Positions 21,528 to 34,200 of a stretch of 64,000 nucleotides of DNA are shown piece by piece. Both the position numbers and the translations under genes were made by a program. Below the pieces are notes generated by a model. That model searched no databases and was not told the origin of the DNA. It worked only from the letters and a program-made list of their open reading frames with translations. Position 1 is the first letter of the stretch, and each line of letters begins with the position of its first letter. This stretch comes from Pseudo-nitzschia pungens (taxonomy: Eukaryota; Bacillariophyta; Bacillariophyceae; Bacillariales; Bacillariaceae), in NCBI GenBank assembly GCA_037355855.1, contig CM074758.1:5429001-5493000 (forward strand). Direction: 5' to 3'.

Positions 21528-22715
21528 CTAGTCCCTGTCAACCAGCACCGCGAAAGAGGCCCCAACGATGCATGCGCCGCCGAGCCATTCTCTCCCGGAA
21601 GGCATCTCTCCCAGGAGGAGTGCCGCCAGCAACGCCGCAAAAAAGGGTTCGAGCGACGGCAGCACGTTGGACTCGGCCGCCGGCACGCTGGAATGTCCCT
21701 GGGCGGTCTGCTGCAATACGGGGCAGAGTGCTCCCGACGAGGCGGCCGTGTATAAGAGAATTGATAGCGCCACCGGGTCCCTCCAACCCTCCCAGAGGCA
21801 AAATGTGGAAATTGTGTCGTTGCTGTTGTCGATGTCGTTGATGTTGGAAGTGCTGTCTTGTATGCTGTCTTGTATGCTCTCGTGGTTGCCGCTGCCGCAG
21901 TCGGGAGACCGTAGGTAGGACGTCGCTGCCCATAGCGAGTAGAGGATCGCAATAAGGATGTTCTTGACCAGCATCGTTTGCACCTCGTCGTACCGACTCC
22001 CCCAATCGCTGAGCGCTAAACAACACATCCACACTTCGCTTCAACACCACGCACTGCCCCCTCAGGGCTCCAATGGCATAGGTCAACACCGGAGTAATGA
22101 CCACGCTGAGCTGGGTGAAGAAGGCCGATCGGGCGCTGCCAGGGCAAAGCCGTAAAAGGATGGGGATTGGGATGGGCATTGAAACGGAGCAGGAAAAGAG
22201 AATGAAAAAGAGAACGGAAAACCCCAAGCCAGCGGCAACTGCAAAGGCAATCGCAAAGACGAAGATGTTGTGGAGTTTGTTTCGTATTCACCACGCATCG
22301 TGCCTGGTTTGCGCCTCGATCCAGATCTCGATCTCGATCTCGAGCCAGATCTCGAGCCAGATCTCAATCCCGACCTCCATCGCAGCAGCACAACTGGCAG
22401 GAAGCAGAGCACCGTCATCCATCCGCGAGTGACCGACAGCACGCTCGGAACCGGCGGTCCCGGACGGGCGTAGACCGCGCGGAGGCTCACGGAGAGGGAG
22501 CCGTACAGAAAGGCTACCAAAAGCAAAAGGAGGCGGCCCTTTTGTCTGCTGGCGGATGTGGACGGAAGCGGAAACGAAAACGGAAACGACAATGACAATG
22601 GCGCGGTCGGAAGCAGTGTCGTGTGCTCCATGTCAATTTCCATTTCCATTTCCCTGTCCAGTTCCATTTCCATGTCCAGTTCCGTTTCCATTTCAAACTC
22701 CCTTTCCAATTCCAT
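21528..22715 (-). pseudogene. EamA/DMT-family transporter with two frameshifts
   Basis: Reading from 22715, three frames must be used in turn to follow one protein. Frame one (to about 22280) gives an N-terminal acidic Met/Glu tail and the first EamA helices (LLLLLVAFLYGSLSVSLRAV). Frame two (~22260-22030) gives NIFVFAIAFAVAAGLGFSVL and a helix ending TYAIGALRGQ. Frame three (~22035-21528) gives the last helices (EPFFAALLAALLLGEM), typical of the EamA C-terminus with its P-F-x-A...GE motif. No GT-AG intron fits either switch, so 1-2-nt indels are more likely. Family members export metabolites across plastid, Golgi or plasma membranes. It is either a recent pseudogene or carries assembly errors. 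Confidence 0.55.
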
Positions 22716-23023
22716 CTCCGGTTCCCCCTTCTCGTTGTCTCCCGTAAGTGGCTACCGTCCTTGGTCTTGTCACTCTTTGGTGGATGCCCAAGATGCTAAC
22801 TGAATGCAAACCAGATGCAGATGAAGATAATGAATTCATGAATACTTGTAAGGTTACAAAGAAGATGAATAGTCTCCGACTGTTATCTGTTTCTCATCAA
22901 AAAAAAAAAATACTGTACGTAGTAACCTTAATAAAAAGTGACAGGTGTGTGACGGGCAACTGTACGAGTAAGGTTACGGTAAGATTAACCTTACCTTACA
23001 CGTCCACTTCTGGATTTATTCCC
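22716..23023. other. intergenic, no gene seen
   Basis: A cluster of GTAAGGTTACGG / AACCTTACC words at 22960-23000 precedes the hAT-like element. Nothing else is recognised. Confidence 0.35.
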
Positions 23024-23031
23024 ATATATTC

Positions 23032-23819
23032 AGGGGTCATAATATAAAGGGGTATGCCACTGCGCGAGAAAAAAAAATACCCATGCTGGCACAAATAGCA
23101 AAACCTGTCCCCTCATTTTTTTTTCCAATTTGTTTTTAACTAACAAACACTAGTTAAAATACCTTAACTTCAGATAGTAATAACTCTATCAAAAATCAAT
23201 CCTAATCTCTATTTCAAATACCTGCATTATAGTTTAAACTGTTTTAAACAAGAATATTGAATAATAATGAGGTTTTGAATGAGCCTAAAGTCATCTATTA
23301 CTGATACAAAGTTGAAGGCCATTTTTTACTTCAGACGTGCTACAAATTGTCAGTCATGCACCCGACTTCTCCAGTCATGCACCCAACTTCGCCAGTCATG
23401 CACCGAAATTTGCCAGTCATGCACCCAAAAAGGCCATAAAGTAATCATATGTTTCATACCTAAGACAGGTATCTTCCGCGAAAAAAGCCAAAAAAAGGCC
23501 TACAACCTTGTATCAGTAATAGATGACTTTAGACTCATTCAAAACCTCATTATTATTCGATATTCTTGTTTAAAACATTTTAAACTATAATGAAGGTATT
23601 TGAAATAGAGATTAGAATTGATTTTTGATTGAGTTGTTACTATCTGAAGTTAAGGTATTTTAACTAGTGTTTGTTAGTTAAAAACAAATTGAAAGAAAAA
23701 AATGAGGGGACAGGTTTTGTTAGTTGTGCCACGCATAGGTAATTTTTTTTTCCAGATTCGAACGAAGTTTTTGTACTGGAGCGCGCATCGTGGCATACCC
23801 CTTTATATTATGACCCCTG
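23032..23819. mobile_element. 788-bp non-autonomous hAT-like element
   Basis: It begins CAGGGGTCATAATATAAAGG and ends with the reverse complement. The inverted arms are very long (~290 bp, imperfect), leaving a ~175-bp centre. Both sides carry the same 8-bp sequence CATATATT (23024-23031 and 23820-23827). An 8-bp duplication with CAGGG-type ends fits the hAT superfamily. There is no transposase, so it must be mobilised in trans. The centre holds a 21-bp tandem repeat. Confidence 0.8.
23351..23434. repeat. 21-bp tandem repeat, four copies, inside the hAT-like element
   Basis: CAGTCATGCACC recurs at 23351, 23372, 23393 and 23414 with exact 21-bp spacing. It may be a subterminal-type binding-site cluster or simple slippage. 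Confidence 0.7.
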
Positions 23820-23827
23820 CATATATT

Positions 23828-24440
23828 CTGATTAAAAATATTCCACCTGGGTCATTTTAAGTCATTCTCGGAATTGAAAAAATTGAATACGTACCGAAGT
23901 ACATGCGTCTACGGTAGTATGAAGTAGTACTTACTTTGTAATTACTGCTTCGTAGAAGTTCGTACGACTACTATTTATTTTTAAAAGGGTCCAAAAGCAC
24001 CCGGATGTGTCTTTTTTTGTTGCTATGCTTAACCTTACTCTTCACTACGACCAATTACGGTAACTAACTTACTCCGTAAGGTCTTACTTGTATGAGGTCC
24101 GATAATTACTGGTACAAGTAACCTTACTTGTACCACGGGCAAGTCGATACAACAACGTCGAGACATTCGGTAAGTGAACCTTACAAGATACTTGTACGGA
24201 TAAGATTACTCGTAGTATTTTTTTGGGTTACGAGTAATTTAGCCAATTTCATCTTCTCCACTACCTTACGGTACCGTACGAGTACTACCGTACCGTACAG
24301 AACGAAAAAAAAGTTGCGTACATTACTTTATTGGTACGTAAGTCTTACGGTAACTTACTTGGTACACGAAGACGATCGTCCGCGGACAGCCACAATCTCC
24401 ACTCGGATCATCAACCCAATCTCACATCCGGTTCATCTGC
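23828..24440. other. intergenic, rich in GTAAGGTTAC-type words
   Basis: No gene seen. Many copies of ACCTTAC, GTAAG, TACGGTA and related words crowd 24030-24360. Confidence 0.4.
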
Positions 24441-25430
24441 ACACATAAGGTCTAACAGACTGGGCCAGATAGGTAAGGTTAGTTCGAAGACACCTGGCTG
24501 GATCCCCAATCGTACTTTCTTGTAGCGGATATCGCCGGAGACGTTGAAACCAAGCATCGTTGTGCCGGTACGTACACTTGTCACGTAAGAAGTTTTCAGT
24601 GTCGATGCTGCGTATTTTATTCACTTCTACAAGCTGCCTTTGGATCTGTTGGCTCACTACCCACGTTCTCTTTCCTTCCGATAGAGAACAAAGTCACGAG
24701 ATTTGGCAAGCTCAGAAAGCTGAAGATCTACGGCAACGGCAAGGACAGTCCTCGTGGAAAATTCACCGATTTTGACGCTCCTGTCTTTACAGTCACGAAA
24801 AAAGACTTTCGACCGCTCTACATCCAGGCCGTTCACGAATTTTGTATCCCCCCCGCCATTCCGAACACGACAGTGCCACTGCGGTCGTCAAGCTCCAAAT
24901 ATTGACGGAAAAAGAATTTTTTCTTTCCCCTCTGTTGTATCCATTCCGCTCGTCCCGACACAACAACAACGTGCATCTGTTGTTGCTGCTACACCTCCAC
25001 AAGAACACTGTTCGAAGAGACAGCAGCTGATTAAAGGTGCTCTCCTCATACACTGAGATACAATCAACATCCCCAATCGGTGTATCCATATCCAAGTTTT
25101 GTTGAATTCGAAGGAGTACATTTTGGAGTCACAAAGTTTCGGAATTACGACAAAATCCTGACAACGGCATATCATCAACAACCCCAACTCAACGCCTAAA
25201 CGCTTTACACCCAGGCTTACCAACGCCATCAATATTTGCCTTGTAGCAATTCATCACAGACACAACAGTTTCATTCCGATCCTGACACTTGACATATTGA
25301 CGGAGAAAGAATTTTTTTCCTCATTTGATCGTATCCATTTTGCTCGTGCGAACACAGCAGGCCTCTTTCTGTCAACGTTCCAGGAGAGACTGACGCAGCA
25401 ACACAGCAATACGCAGCTGATTTGACAACG
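24440..25430 (+). repeat. retroelement leader-like DNA upstream of the LRR gene
   Basis: Pieces match the copia element at 28221-36592 in the same order. TAAGGTCTAACAGACTGGGC near 24447 resembles the LTR at 28510. GCTGAAGATCTAC near 24719 resembles 28735. GACGGAAAAAGAATTTTTT at 24904 and again at 25300 resembles 28939. The last block is itself duplicated (24893-25032 and 25289-25423). This suggests a diverged LTR and leader of a related element lying directly in front of the LRR gene. Similarity was judged by eye and is patchy. Confidence 0.4.
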
Positions 25431-25780
25431 TAAGTTATAAATTGTCATCTACTCAAGCTCATCGATCCCTGTCTTCGTCTCATACAGACAAAGTATCGTC
25501 GATGGCATCTCAGAACACCTGCTTTTGATACCCTTTGCAAATCAGCACCTCTTTGATCCGCTCAAACTGTACTATCTCTGTCGACCTCCTCTTGGATTGC
25601 CACACTGATACTCCATCCAAATTTTTGTCCAACGATTTTTCAATCTAGCGACGAAACTGATATCAAAACGCGCAACATCATAATTTACATTTATTGTTGC
25701 AAAGATTTGTTACATCTCAAACGGAAACAATAGTCACCACCCTTTGGCAATAAGTAGCGTTCTATTTGACCGCAAGCAAT

Positions 25781-28233
25781 ATGGCTGAGTTAGAATCTAT
25801 TGGGAATGCAGCCGAAATTGGAGTCAATGCTACAATGGTGACAACGAATCAATTTCCAAGATTTCATCACAATGTTGCACGCATCCTCAAAGAATTGTTG
25901 GATGAAACCAATGATGAATCCCTCCTCTGCAGTGCTCTCATTGCATCCGGGTTTACTCAGTGGGACTCCTTTATTGAACTCACATCCACCACTGTCAACA
26001 GTCTTGCTTTGAGTGAACACGGAGTCCAAATTCCCACTTCCAAGGCACTTCATCGACAACTCTTGAAATTTGTGGCATTCAAAAAATATCTTGGAGATTC
26101 AGGCCAGAATTACAAGGATCCCAAATCATACACCAGAGCAGCTTTCGGAGATTTTGTTGTGTCCTATGGTGAAGTTCCACAGGTGAATTATCATACCATC
26201 TACGGTAGCAATGTCCATAACTCCACCAAAAATGACAATCAAGACAGCAATGAAACTTCCGATGCTGGGCATCAGGTGGAGAAAACACCAGACTTGGAGA
26301 GGAGCAAGGCAAAGGAGACAGACGCACGCTCCAATGAGAATTCATTGGAATTATCCGACGATGATATAGAGAGTGGTGCTCCAAAACATTATGGCAAGGA
26401 TTCAATCAATACTTTGATTAGGGAAGATACTGTAAACGATGAATCGAACAAGAAAAGTCAAAGGGAAGGAAACACAAATGAAGGGGATAGAGATACTAGT
26501 GAATTGTTCTGTGTTGAGGATATTCCACATCCAGTCTATCCAAAAGACTCCTATTCTTTCTTGTCCCTCCACGGGCCCATTGACCAACCACTTTTCTTTG
26601 GTATGGGAATTATGGTTTCCATCTTTCAAGTGTCGCTTGTTAGTATGATGTTACTAAGTGTTCTTCACCCAAACTGGGGTACAAAGCACGATGACAATCC
26701 AGATGATGATGTGCTTGGGAGAATTGTTCCTGCCAATGCAGATCCAGTCGTACAAGCAACACAGTTCATAGCTATTTCAGCCTATGTCTTGTTTGCAGAT
26801 GCATCTATGCTGGACATTACTACTGCAATTGAGAAATTCCCCAATTTCTCCAAAACCAACCATGGTGACAAAGTTGGATGCATGGTATTTTCTTGCATGC
26901 TTCGTTTGTTTCAAGGTTTGTTGGCAATGCTTGCAGCTTTTCTACTAATTGTAACATCAGAAACTGCAGTTGAGATTGTCCTAAACTTCTCTGCAGTGGT
27001 GAGAGCCATATTACGTTTCCAATTGACACCAGATTGCAATCAGATTACAGATGTTGTCTCACACTACTTTCCTCTGTTCTCCATTTCCTGGACACTTGCT
27101 CTTCATTAATTTTTTTCATTTGCCTTCTTGGAAAGAATTTCATAAGTAGCTTGGATAATGTGGCCTTTCAGTTGGCCTTGAGTGGGAAATATGGTAAAAA
27201 AGTTCAACACGAAGCAAAAAGAATCACCAAACTTCAACTCCCACCTTGCATGTCACGACGGAAGCATACTCGATTCCATTTCACTTTGGTATCTCTGGGT
27301 GCTATTTTTGTTGCATTCATGGGTCGAATCGTTTTTAACCAAACAGACCCAAATAAATGGCGTACTTATATTTTCAGGGTTGACTTCCAGACAACAGAAC
27401 TCCAAGGGTTCAGTGGATGCTACAAACAGATGAATCAAAGCCAGTCATCAGGCTTGAAGCTACACAAGAGAGATGTCTATTTTCTGGAAGAAGCTGACAA
27501 TGACACACCAAGGTTTCAGTACTGCATTAAGGATCGCCGTTGGACACTATCCTCAAATACTACTCATGCATGTCAGAAAGAGGCAAAGGCTGATGAACTT
27601 GCATTTTCATCCAAGATGGACACCTTTGACATATTGACTGCTTTTGATGAGGGATGGTACAGTGCTTCTGGCACGCCTATTGATGTGTCTGTATTCAAAT
27701 GGCCAAAAAAGGAGGAGCAAATTTGCTACTCGATTGATGATGGAAAATGTGACGATAAATTGAACAACTTGACATTGGGATATGATGGTGGAGATTGCTG
27801 CTCTGCAACATGCTCTCATTCTGTCTGTGGGATTGATGCCATCACCAAAGCTTTTGGTGTGTCAAACATCACTGGCAATGGCTTTCCCAACTGCACAGAT
27901 CCAAGCATGGTTCCAATCACAATCCATCTTGGTAACGTTACAGAATCAGAAAAAGATCCGTGGTGTTATGAAGAAGGCAATCCAGTTGACAATCCTTATC
28001 TTATCCTTGAGTGCGAGGGAAAAATTGTTTTATCACTTGACATCAGTGAAAACATGACCAATGGTAGTGAGACTGTTCATGTCAGTGATCGTGCAAATTG
28101 CCTTATGACAGTGAAGAATCAAACTGATATCACCAATACCATCTGGTATTTTGACTATTCCCTTTACATGGGAGACAGTGTTGCAAACACTACAAAGATC
28201 CTTGCAGGCAACAGTGTTGATGTTAAATTGTAA
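25781..28233 (+). pseudogene. 5' fragment of the split LRR gene
   Basis: What could be translated from this haplotype: exons 25781-26998 and 27136-28233 (intron 26999-27135, GTGAGA...GGAAAG). The product would carry the gag-like domain, four membrane helices and the LNR motif but no LRRs. It would end with four codons read from the inserted element (a codon made across the junction, then three LTR codons) before TAA. It might act as a soluble-ectodomain-lacking decoy or be removed by decay. Confidence 0.7.
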
Positions 28234-31200
28234 CCAAAATCGGTTTTCGTTTGACAAACCCTTAACCCTACATACATTACATATGAACGCTCACACACTG
28301 CGCGTAAAGAAAACAAAATATTTTCTACTGAGTTTACAGTACAAGAAAACAAGCAGCAGCAGCAGCAACCACTCAGTAGAATTAACAAGACAGCAACGTC
28401 GAATTCCCGACAAGGTTGTTGTCCTCACATCTTTAGTTTAACTCTGATTTGAATACCTTGATACTTACATCCTGCTCTTTGAGCAGCTCCCTGTAGAACT
28501 ACAAGCCTAAGGTCTAACTGACTGAGCCCACAGGTAGTTAGAATAGACCTGGTCGATTCGTTCGATCGTAGTGGTAAATCCGAGACTATCGATAGAATAA
28601 ACCGGCACCTCAACCGGTTTGCATGCCTTTGCTCTTGCTGCATCTCCAAGCTTGCCCTGGGATCTATCAGCTTAAACCAGTTTCAGCTACATTTTTACAG
28701 ATTAACAGTCGCAAGCTTATTTTAAGCTTGCAAAGCTGGAGATCTACAAACAACACGAACTAACAAGGAACAAGGAACAACGACGACGAAAGACGAAAGA
28801 CGAAATCGACGCTGCTCTCAGTTTTAATTCCATACTGGAACATCAAGCCCCCTGTCGCAAGGCCGTTCCAGGTATTATTATTCTCCTTGTTATTACGGTT
28901 AATACGGTACAAACGGCGTCTCCAAATTCCAAGAACTGACGGAGAAAGAATTTTTTGAAATTCTTCTGCTGCTGCTGCACCTATTCCTCCAGTCACGACG
29001 AGACCCAAGTACAACATATAACCTCCCACTGATAGATCTGTATTCTCCGAATACAGCTGTATCTTCCTCTGTATCCACCAGGCAAATATACCCTGTTCCC
29101 TTGCCGGATACACCTCCTCGGATTTATCCACACCACACGAACGTTGTTTTCGAACGACAACAACGGCGTTTCGGAACACCACACGAACAACGACGGTTTT
29201 CGAACTACAAGTCCATCTATAAATTCAACACTCTGTTTTAACGGTGTTTTTCGAACGACAACGGCGCTTTCGAACAACAACGGTGTTCCACGGTGTTTTC
29301 GAACCACAACGGTCCCCACGACAACGGCGTTTCGAACAACAACGGCGACGGCGCTTTCGAACCACAAAGCGTTCAGCAATATTTAACCTCCACTGAGTTC
29401 ACGAATACAGCTGCAATAACAACTGTATTCCTCCAGGCATATTTTCTTCCTATTCTTGGATCTTATTCTATCCTTGGATCTTATCCTACTTTTGGATACT
29501 GGATCCTATACCATCGAATTTCGGATATTCTATGCCATACCAAACCCGACAACGAGCTCCATTTCCTAATACCACCGAAGACACCTACCGTACCTTCCAA
29601 TCTATTCAAACTGCAGCTCGCACCCGATTCAACACGAACACGATGTCCGACGACCATGCAAGCACGAACACCAACGACGCGAATGACGCATCCACCGATG
29701 ACGGTGATTCATTCTTCCCTTCGTTTGATTCGCATGTGGCACACATCCTTCGCAACTTCCTCAACATCCACACAGAGGATGGGGATATCATCTGTGATGC
29801 ACTCCGCTATGTTGGCTACACCACCTGGGGCGAATTTCGATTCTTATCCCATGACCTCATCTCCTGTCTCCAATATGAAGACCAGCACGGCCGTCTCGTA
29901 TCCATTTCCCCTGGTCATACCCTACGGCTACGCCCCATTGCTGCCTACATAAACCACATTAAAACCACTGTCGGCTTACGAGAATCACTGGACTTCGCCA
30001 ACTATAACTCCGATGCATTCCATGAATTCCGAGCCACTTATCACGCACCATCACTCTCCCCACCTGCTCCACCCCATCAGCTGACCACCCCCCACGAACG
30101 CACACAGCACACCTCCTCTTCCCGCTTTGTCAAAACCGATGAACAACTCAAATACGAGAACTGGATCAAACGATCCCATGATGTCACTGTTTTTGATGTT
30201 CTCAAGAATGACACTCGGTTTGAAACCTGGCTCACCGGCTTTCGTGCTCAACTTGCTGCTTATGACTTTGATGTTGATCAGTTCCTTAACCCTGAATGGG
30301 ATACCTCCACTCTCGACGGCTACCATCACAAACTCTTTCAGAAACAATGCACCTTTTTCTGGGTTCTTATCCTCCGTGTCCTCAAGTCTGACCTCTCCCT
30401 CTCCTGTGTCCAAACACACACACCCACCATGGATGGACGAGCTGCTTATTTTGAGTACATTAAACTCCGTGCATCGACCTTCACTCAAGAGTTTGACATT
30501 GCCAAACAGACCCAAACCCTTCAATCCCTCAACCTTGCCTCCTGGAAGGAATCCACTGTCAAATTTCTTACACACTGGTTTGACCAATATGACCTCTTAT
30601 GCAAGATGACAGCCCCCAAGTCCCCCATGCAATATCACATGCTTCGGACCCTCCTTCTCAATGCCTGTGCACATGACGCTCATCTCAGTGACCAGTTTTC
30701 CAAAGTGCCTCTTCCTTCCACTCGTGACCTTTCCCAAGGCAACGACACTGTCCACATCCTTAAACTCAAAACCACTCTCTTGGCTGAAGCAACACGACTG
30801 GACTCTCGTGCAACCCTCACTTTGCCCACTTCTCGGAGCACCATTCGCGCCAACCTCCACGAAGCCTTTTCATTCCTTGACGCCTCTGAGTTGACTGATG
30901 ACTTCATGGATGATGTCCAAACCTATGCTGCTTTCCGTGCCTCTCAGCCCCGTAAACCTGATCCCAGCACACGCCTTCCTGACTCTTTCTGGAAAAGTCT
31001 CACACCTGAGGGCATGACCCTCTGGCGAAAAATGAATCCTGTGGATAAACGCAAATTCATTGCTGTTCTCAATCCCACTAAATTCCCTGACCTTCATTCC
31101 TTTTCCACCCCAACTACTAAACCTGTTGGCCGCAAAGCCTATGCCACTGACCTTCTCACTGGACCATACACTGCACCCGCATCCCTCCCGGCTTCTACCA

Positions 31201-34200
31201 CCTTTTCTGACCCTTCTGCTTTTGATGATATTGCCTACGTTGCCTCCGATGATGTTGCCAACGATGCCTCCGATGCTTTGGTCACCCAATGGATTGCTCG
31301 CCAACACGGCTCCACTCCCACAGGGTCCTTCCAAGAACTTTCCAAACGCCACGCCACCACCAGGCAATCTCAATCCAGCAAGCCCTCCGGACACACCCAA
31401 CTTCCACTTGCATCTTCCATGTCCCCTGGGCATCCCGCACGCCTCCTTGCTGACAACAAGCCCAAACCACCTACTCAACTTGTTGCTCGCATGGCTGATG
31501 GTTCCAGTTCTGTTGTTGCTCGGTTCGATGACCCTGTTGCTTGTCAGTCCGTCACCCATCTCCTCCAACAACATACCAGCCCCCACAACTGGTCAGCCTG
31601 CCAACACCACACTTATTGCTGCAGCCAGGGTCGTTTCTCCACTCCCAATCTTGCCATGATCGATCGTGGTGCCAATGGCTGTATCATTGGGCGCGATGCT
31701 ACCCTTATTTCTGTCGATGTCCCAAAACGGTTTGTGCATGTCACTGGCATCAACAATCATCAGATGCAGAACATTCCAATTGCTACTGCTGGTGCTTATT
31801 GCCACTCCAACCGTGGTCCTGTCATTCTGATTTTTCATGAATGTGCCTACACTGGGAAACACGACTCTATCATCTCCTCTGCTCAATTGGAAGCCCACCA
31901 CCTCACCGTTGATGACAAATCCCTCAAATCTGGTGGCAAACAAATCATCTCCACTCCTGATGGCTTTGTCTTTCCCCTCTCCATTCAACACGGGCTCCCA
32001 TATCTGCGCATGCGTAAATTCACACCAGCCGAATATGATTCCCTGCCCCATGTGATCATGACCTCTGACCAATTTTGGGATCCCACCCTCCTTGATCAAG
32101 ACTACCATGCCAGTGATCCCTCATTTGTGGCATTATACCCTGACACTCTCACCGACCTTCCTCACCCTGACATCGATCTACAGGGCAATCCTCGCAATCT
32201 CAACCCCAGGCACCCTGATTCCTCCACACAGTTTCACACCACCCTCCTAAATCCTGGTTCCTGTGTCCACTTCCACGAGTTTGTCACCGTCCCTAGCATT
32301 GACAATCCTGGCCCTTCTGTCTCTGCCTCGGCCATCGCTGCTGGTTCATTTTGGCTTCACGATGCTGACTATTTTCACAGTGAACTTCTCGCTCGCTGCG
32401 CTTTCACCGCACTCCAATCCAAAATTGACCCATCTGACGATGACATCTCAGACCCCATCCTCTTTGCCACCGACCAACCTCGCACGTCGGCTGCCACCCC
32501 TCATGACTTTGCTGCCCTGAAACCATTCTTTGCCTGGATTCCCATTGACAGGATTCATGCCACCTTTCAGAACTCCACTCAATACGGTTCCCTGCCCAAC
32601 AGTCCTGACGGCACCCTTTTCAAGCGGTACAAAGCACCTCAACCTGCCATGAATGTCCGCCCCTTTAATGATGATGTCCTCTCCGATGCCATCTATTGTG
32701 ACACCCCCGCCATTGATGGAGGTTCCAAAATGGCTCAACTCTTCTTTGGGCGCCTTTCCCACATCATCCACGTTGAACCCATGAAAACTACCGGTGAATT
32801 CCTTTCCTGCTTCCAGAATTTTGTTCGCACCTGGGGAAGACCACTTCGCCTGCTTTGTGACTCTGGTAAATACCAAGCCAGCAACCGTGTTCTTGACTAC
32901 CTTCGCCTCCTCTGGATTCGGCTCTGGCAATCTGAACCATATTACCAACACCAAAACAAGTTTGAGCGACGCTATCAAACCTTTCTCCGCACTGTCAATC
33001 GTGTCATGGACCGCACTGGCACCCCCCCTCACCTGTGGTTCCACTGCATGCAATATATTGCTGGCTTACTCAACCATATCTCTGACCCCACTCTCCATGA
33101 TCGTCAACCCATTTTTGTTGCCACTGGCACTCTTGGTGACATCTCTGCCTACACCGCATTCTTTTGGTTCGAGCCTGTCTACTTCAAAGTGGATGACTCC
33201 CCCTTTGGGTCTCCCACCGAACGCTTCGGGCATTTCGTTGGCCTCGCTGATCACGTCGGCAATGCCATGACCTTCAACATTTGGGTCCCTGACACCAACA
33301 AGATTGTCCCTCGGAGCAATGTCCGCACTGCTTTAGATGCCTCTACCCGCAACCAACGTGCTGGGACTTTCACTGACGATGCCTTCCTCGCCTGGCGTCA
33401 ACACCTCAATTCCTCTCACCTACCCACTGCCTCTGGTGACACTCCGTCTCGCACTGCGTATGATCCTCTTCCTGTCTCACCTGCTTCCTCTTCTGTTTAT
33501 CGTGCCTCTGACACTTATGCCCAGATTGATGGCACATGGCAAATTGTTCCACTCAAGCACAACTATGGGGAGATGGGTGATGCACCTTTTCGTCAGGTGG
33601 TCTACACCAAAGACAAAACGGGTACTCCACGCCTTGAATCAGATTTTGGTGATCCTGAACTTGCTTATCTTGACACAAGCGTCTCACCAGCTGATCCAAG
33701 CCTTGATTACATTCCCGACACCGGTCCATCGAAGGTAGTTCTACTTGACCATGATGGCAATCCTGTATGCAACCAACATGGGGAGCTACAAACAATTGAT
33801 GCCATCCCTCCTGATGATCTCATTGGACGTTCCTTCCTCATCTCCAATCCCGATGGCACAAGGACCCGAACCACTGTTGTCAGCATTCTTGACAAGCTCC
33901 AAACGAACCCTGACCTCATCAAGTTCAAATGCAACCACGACAATGACACTGTTGATGACGTCATTGCATACAATGACATCATGAATCACATCCATCGTGA
34001 CGAAACTCAAGAAGATGGCCCATTGTGGGCCTTCAGACGCATTCTTGGACACCAAGGTCCATTGACTCACCGTCATCCCGACTACAAGGGAAGCCTTTAC
34101 AATCTATGGGTTGAATGGGAAAACATGGAACGTACTTTTGAACCACTCAACATAATGGCAGCTGATGACCCTGTCACTGTGGCACAATATGCCAAGGAAC

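Noticed and set aside
25766..25780. Upstream in-frame TTG as the start of the LRR gene
   Set aside because: Not an ATG; the ATG at 25781 is in frame and sufficient.
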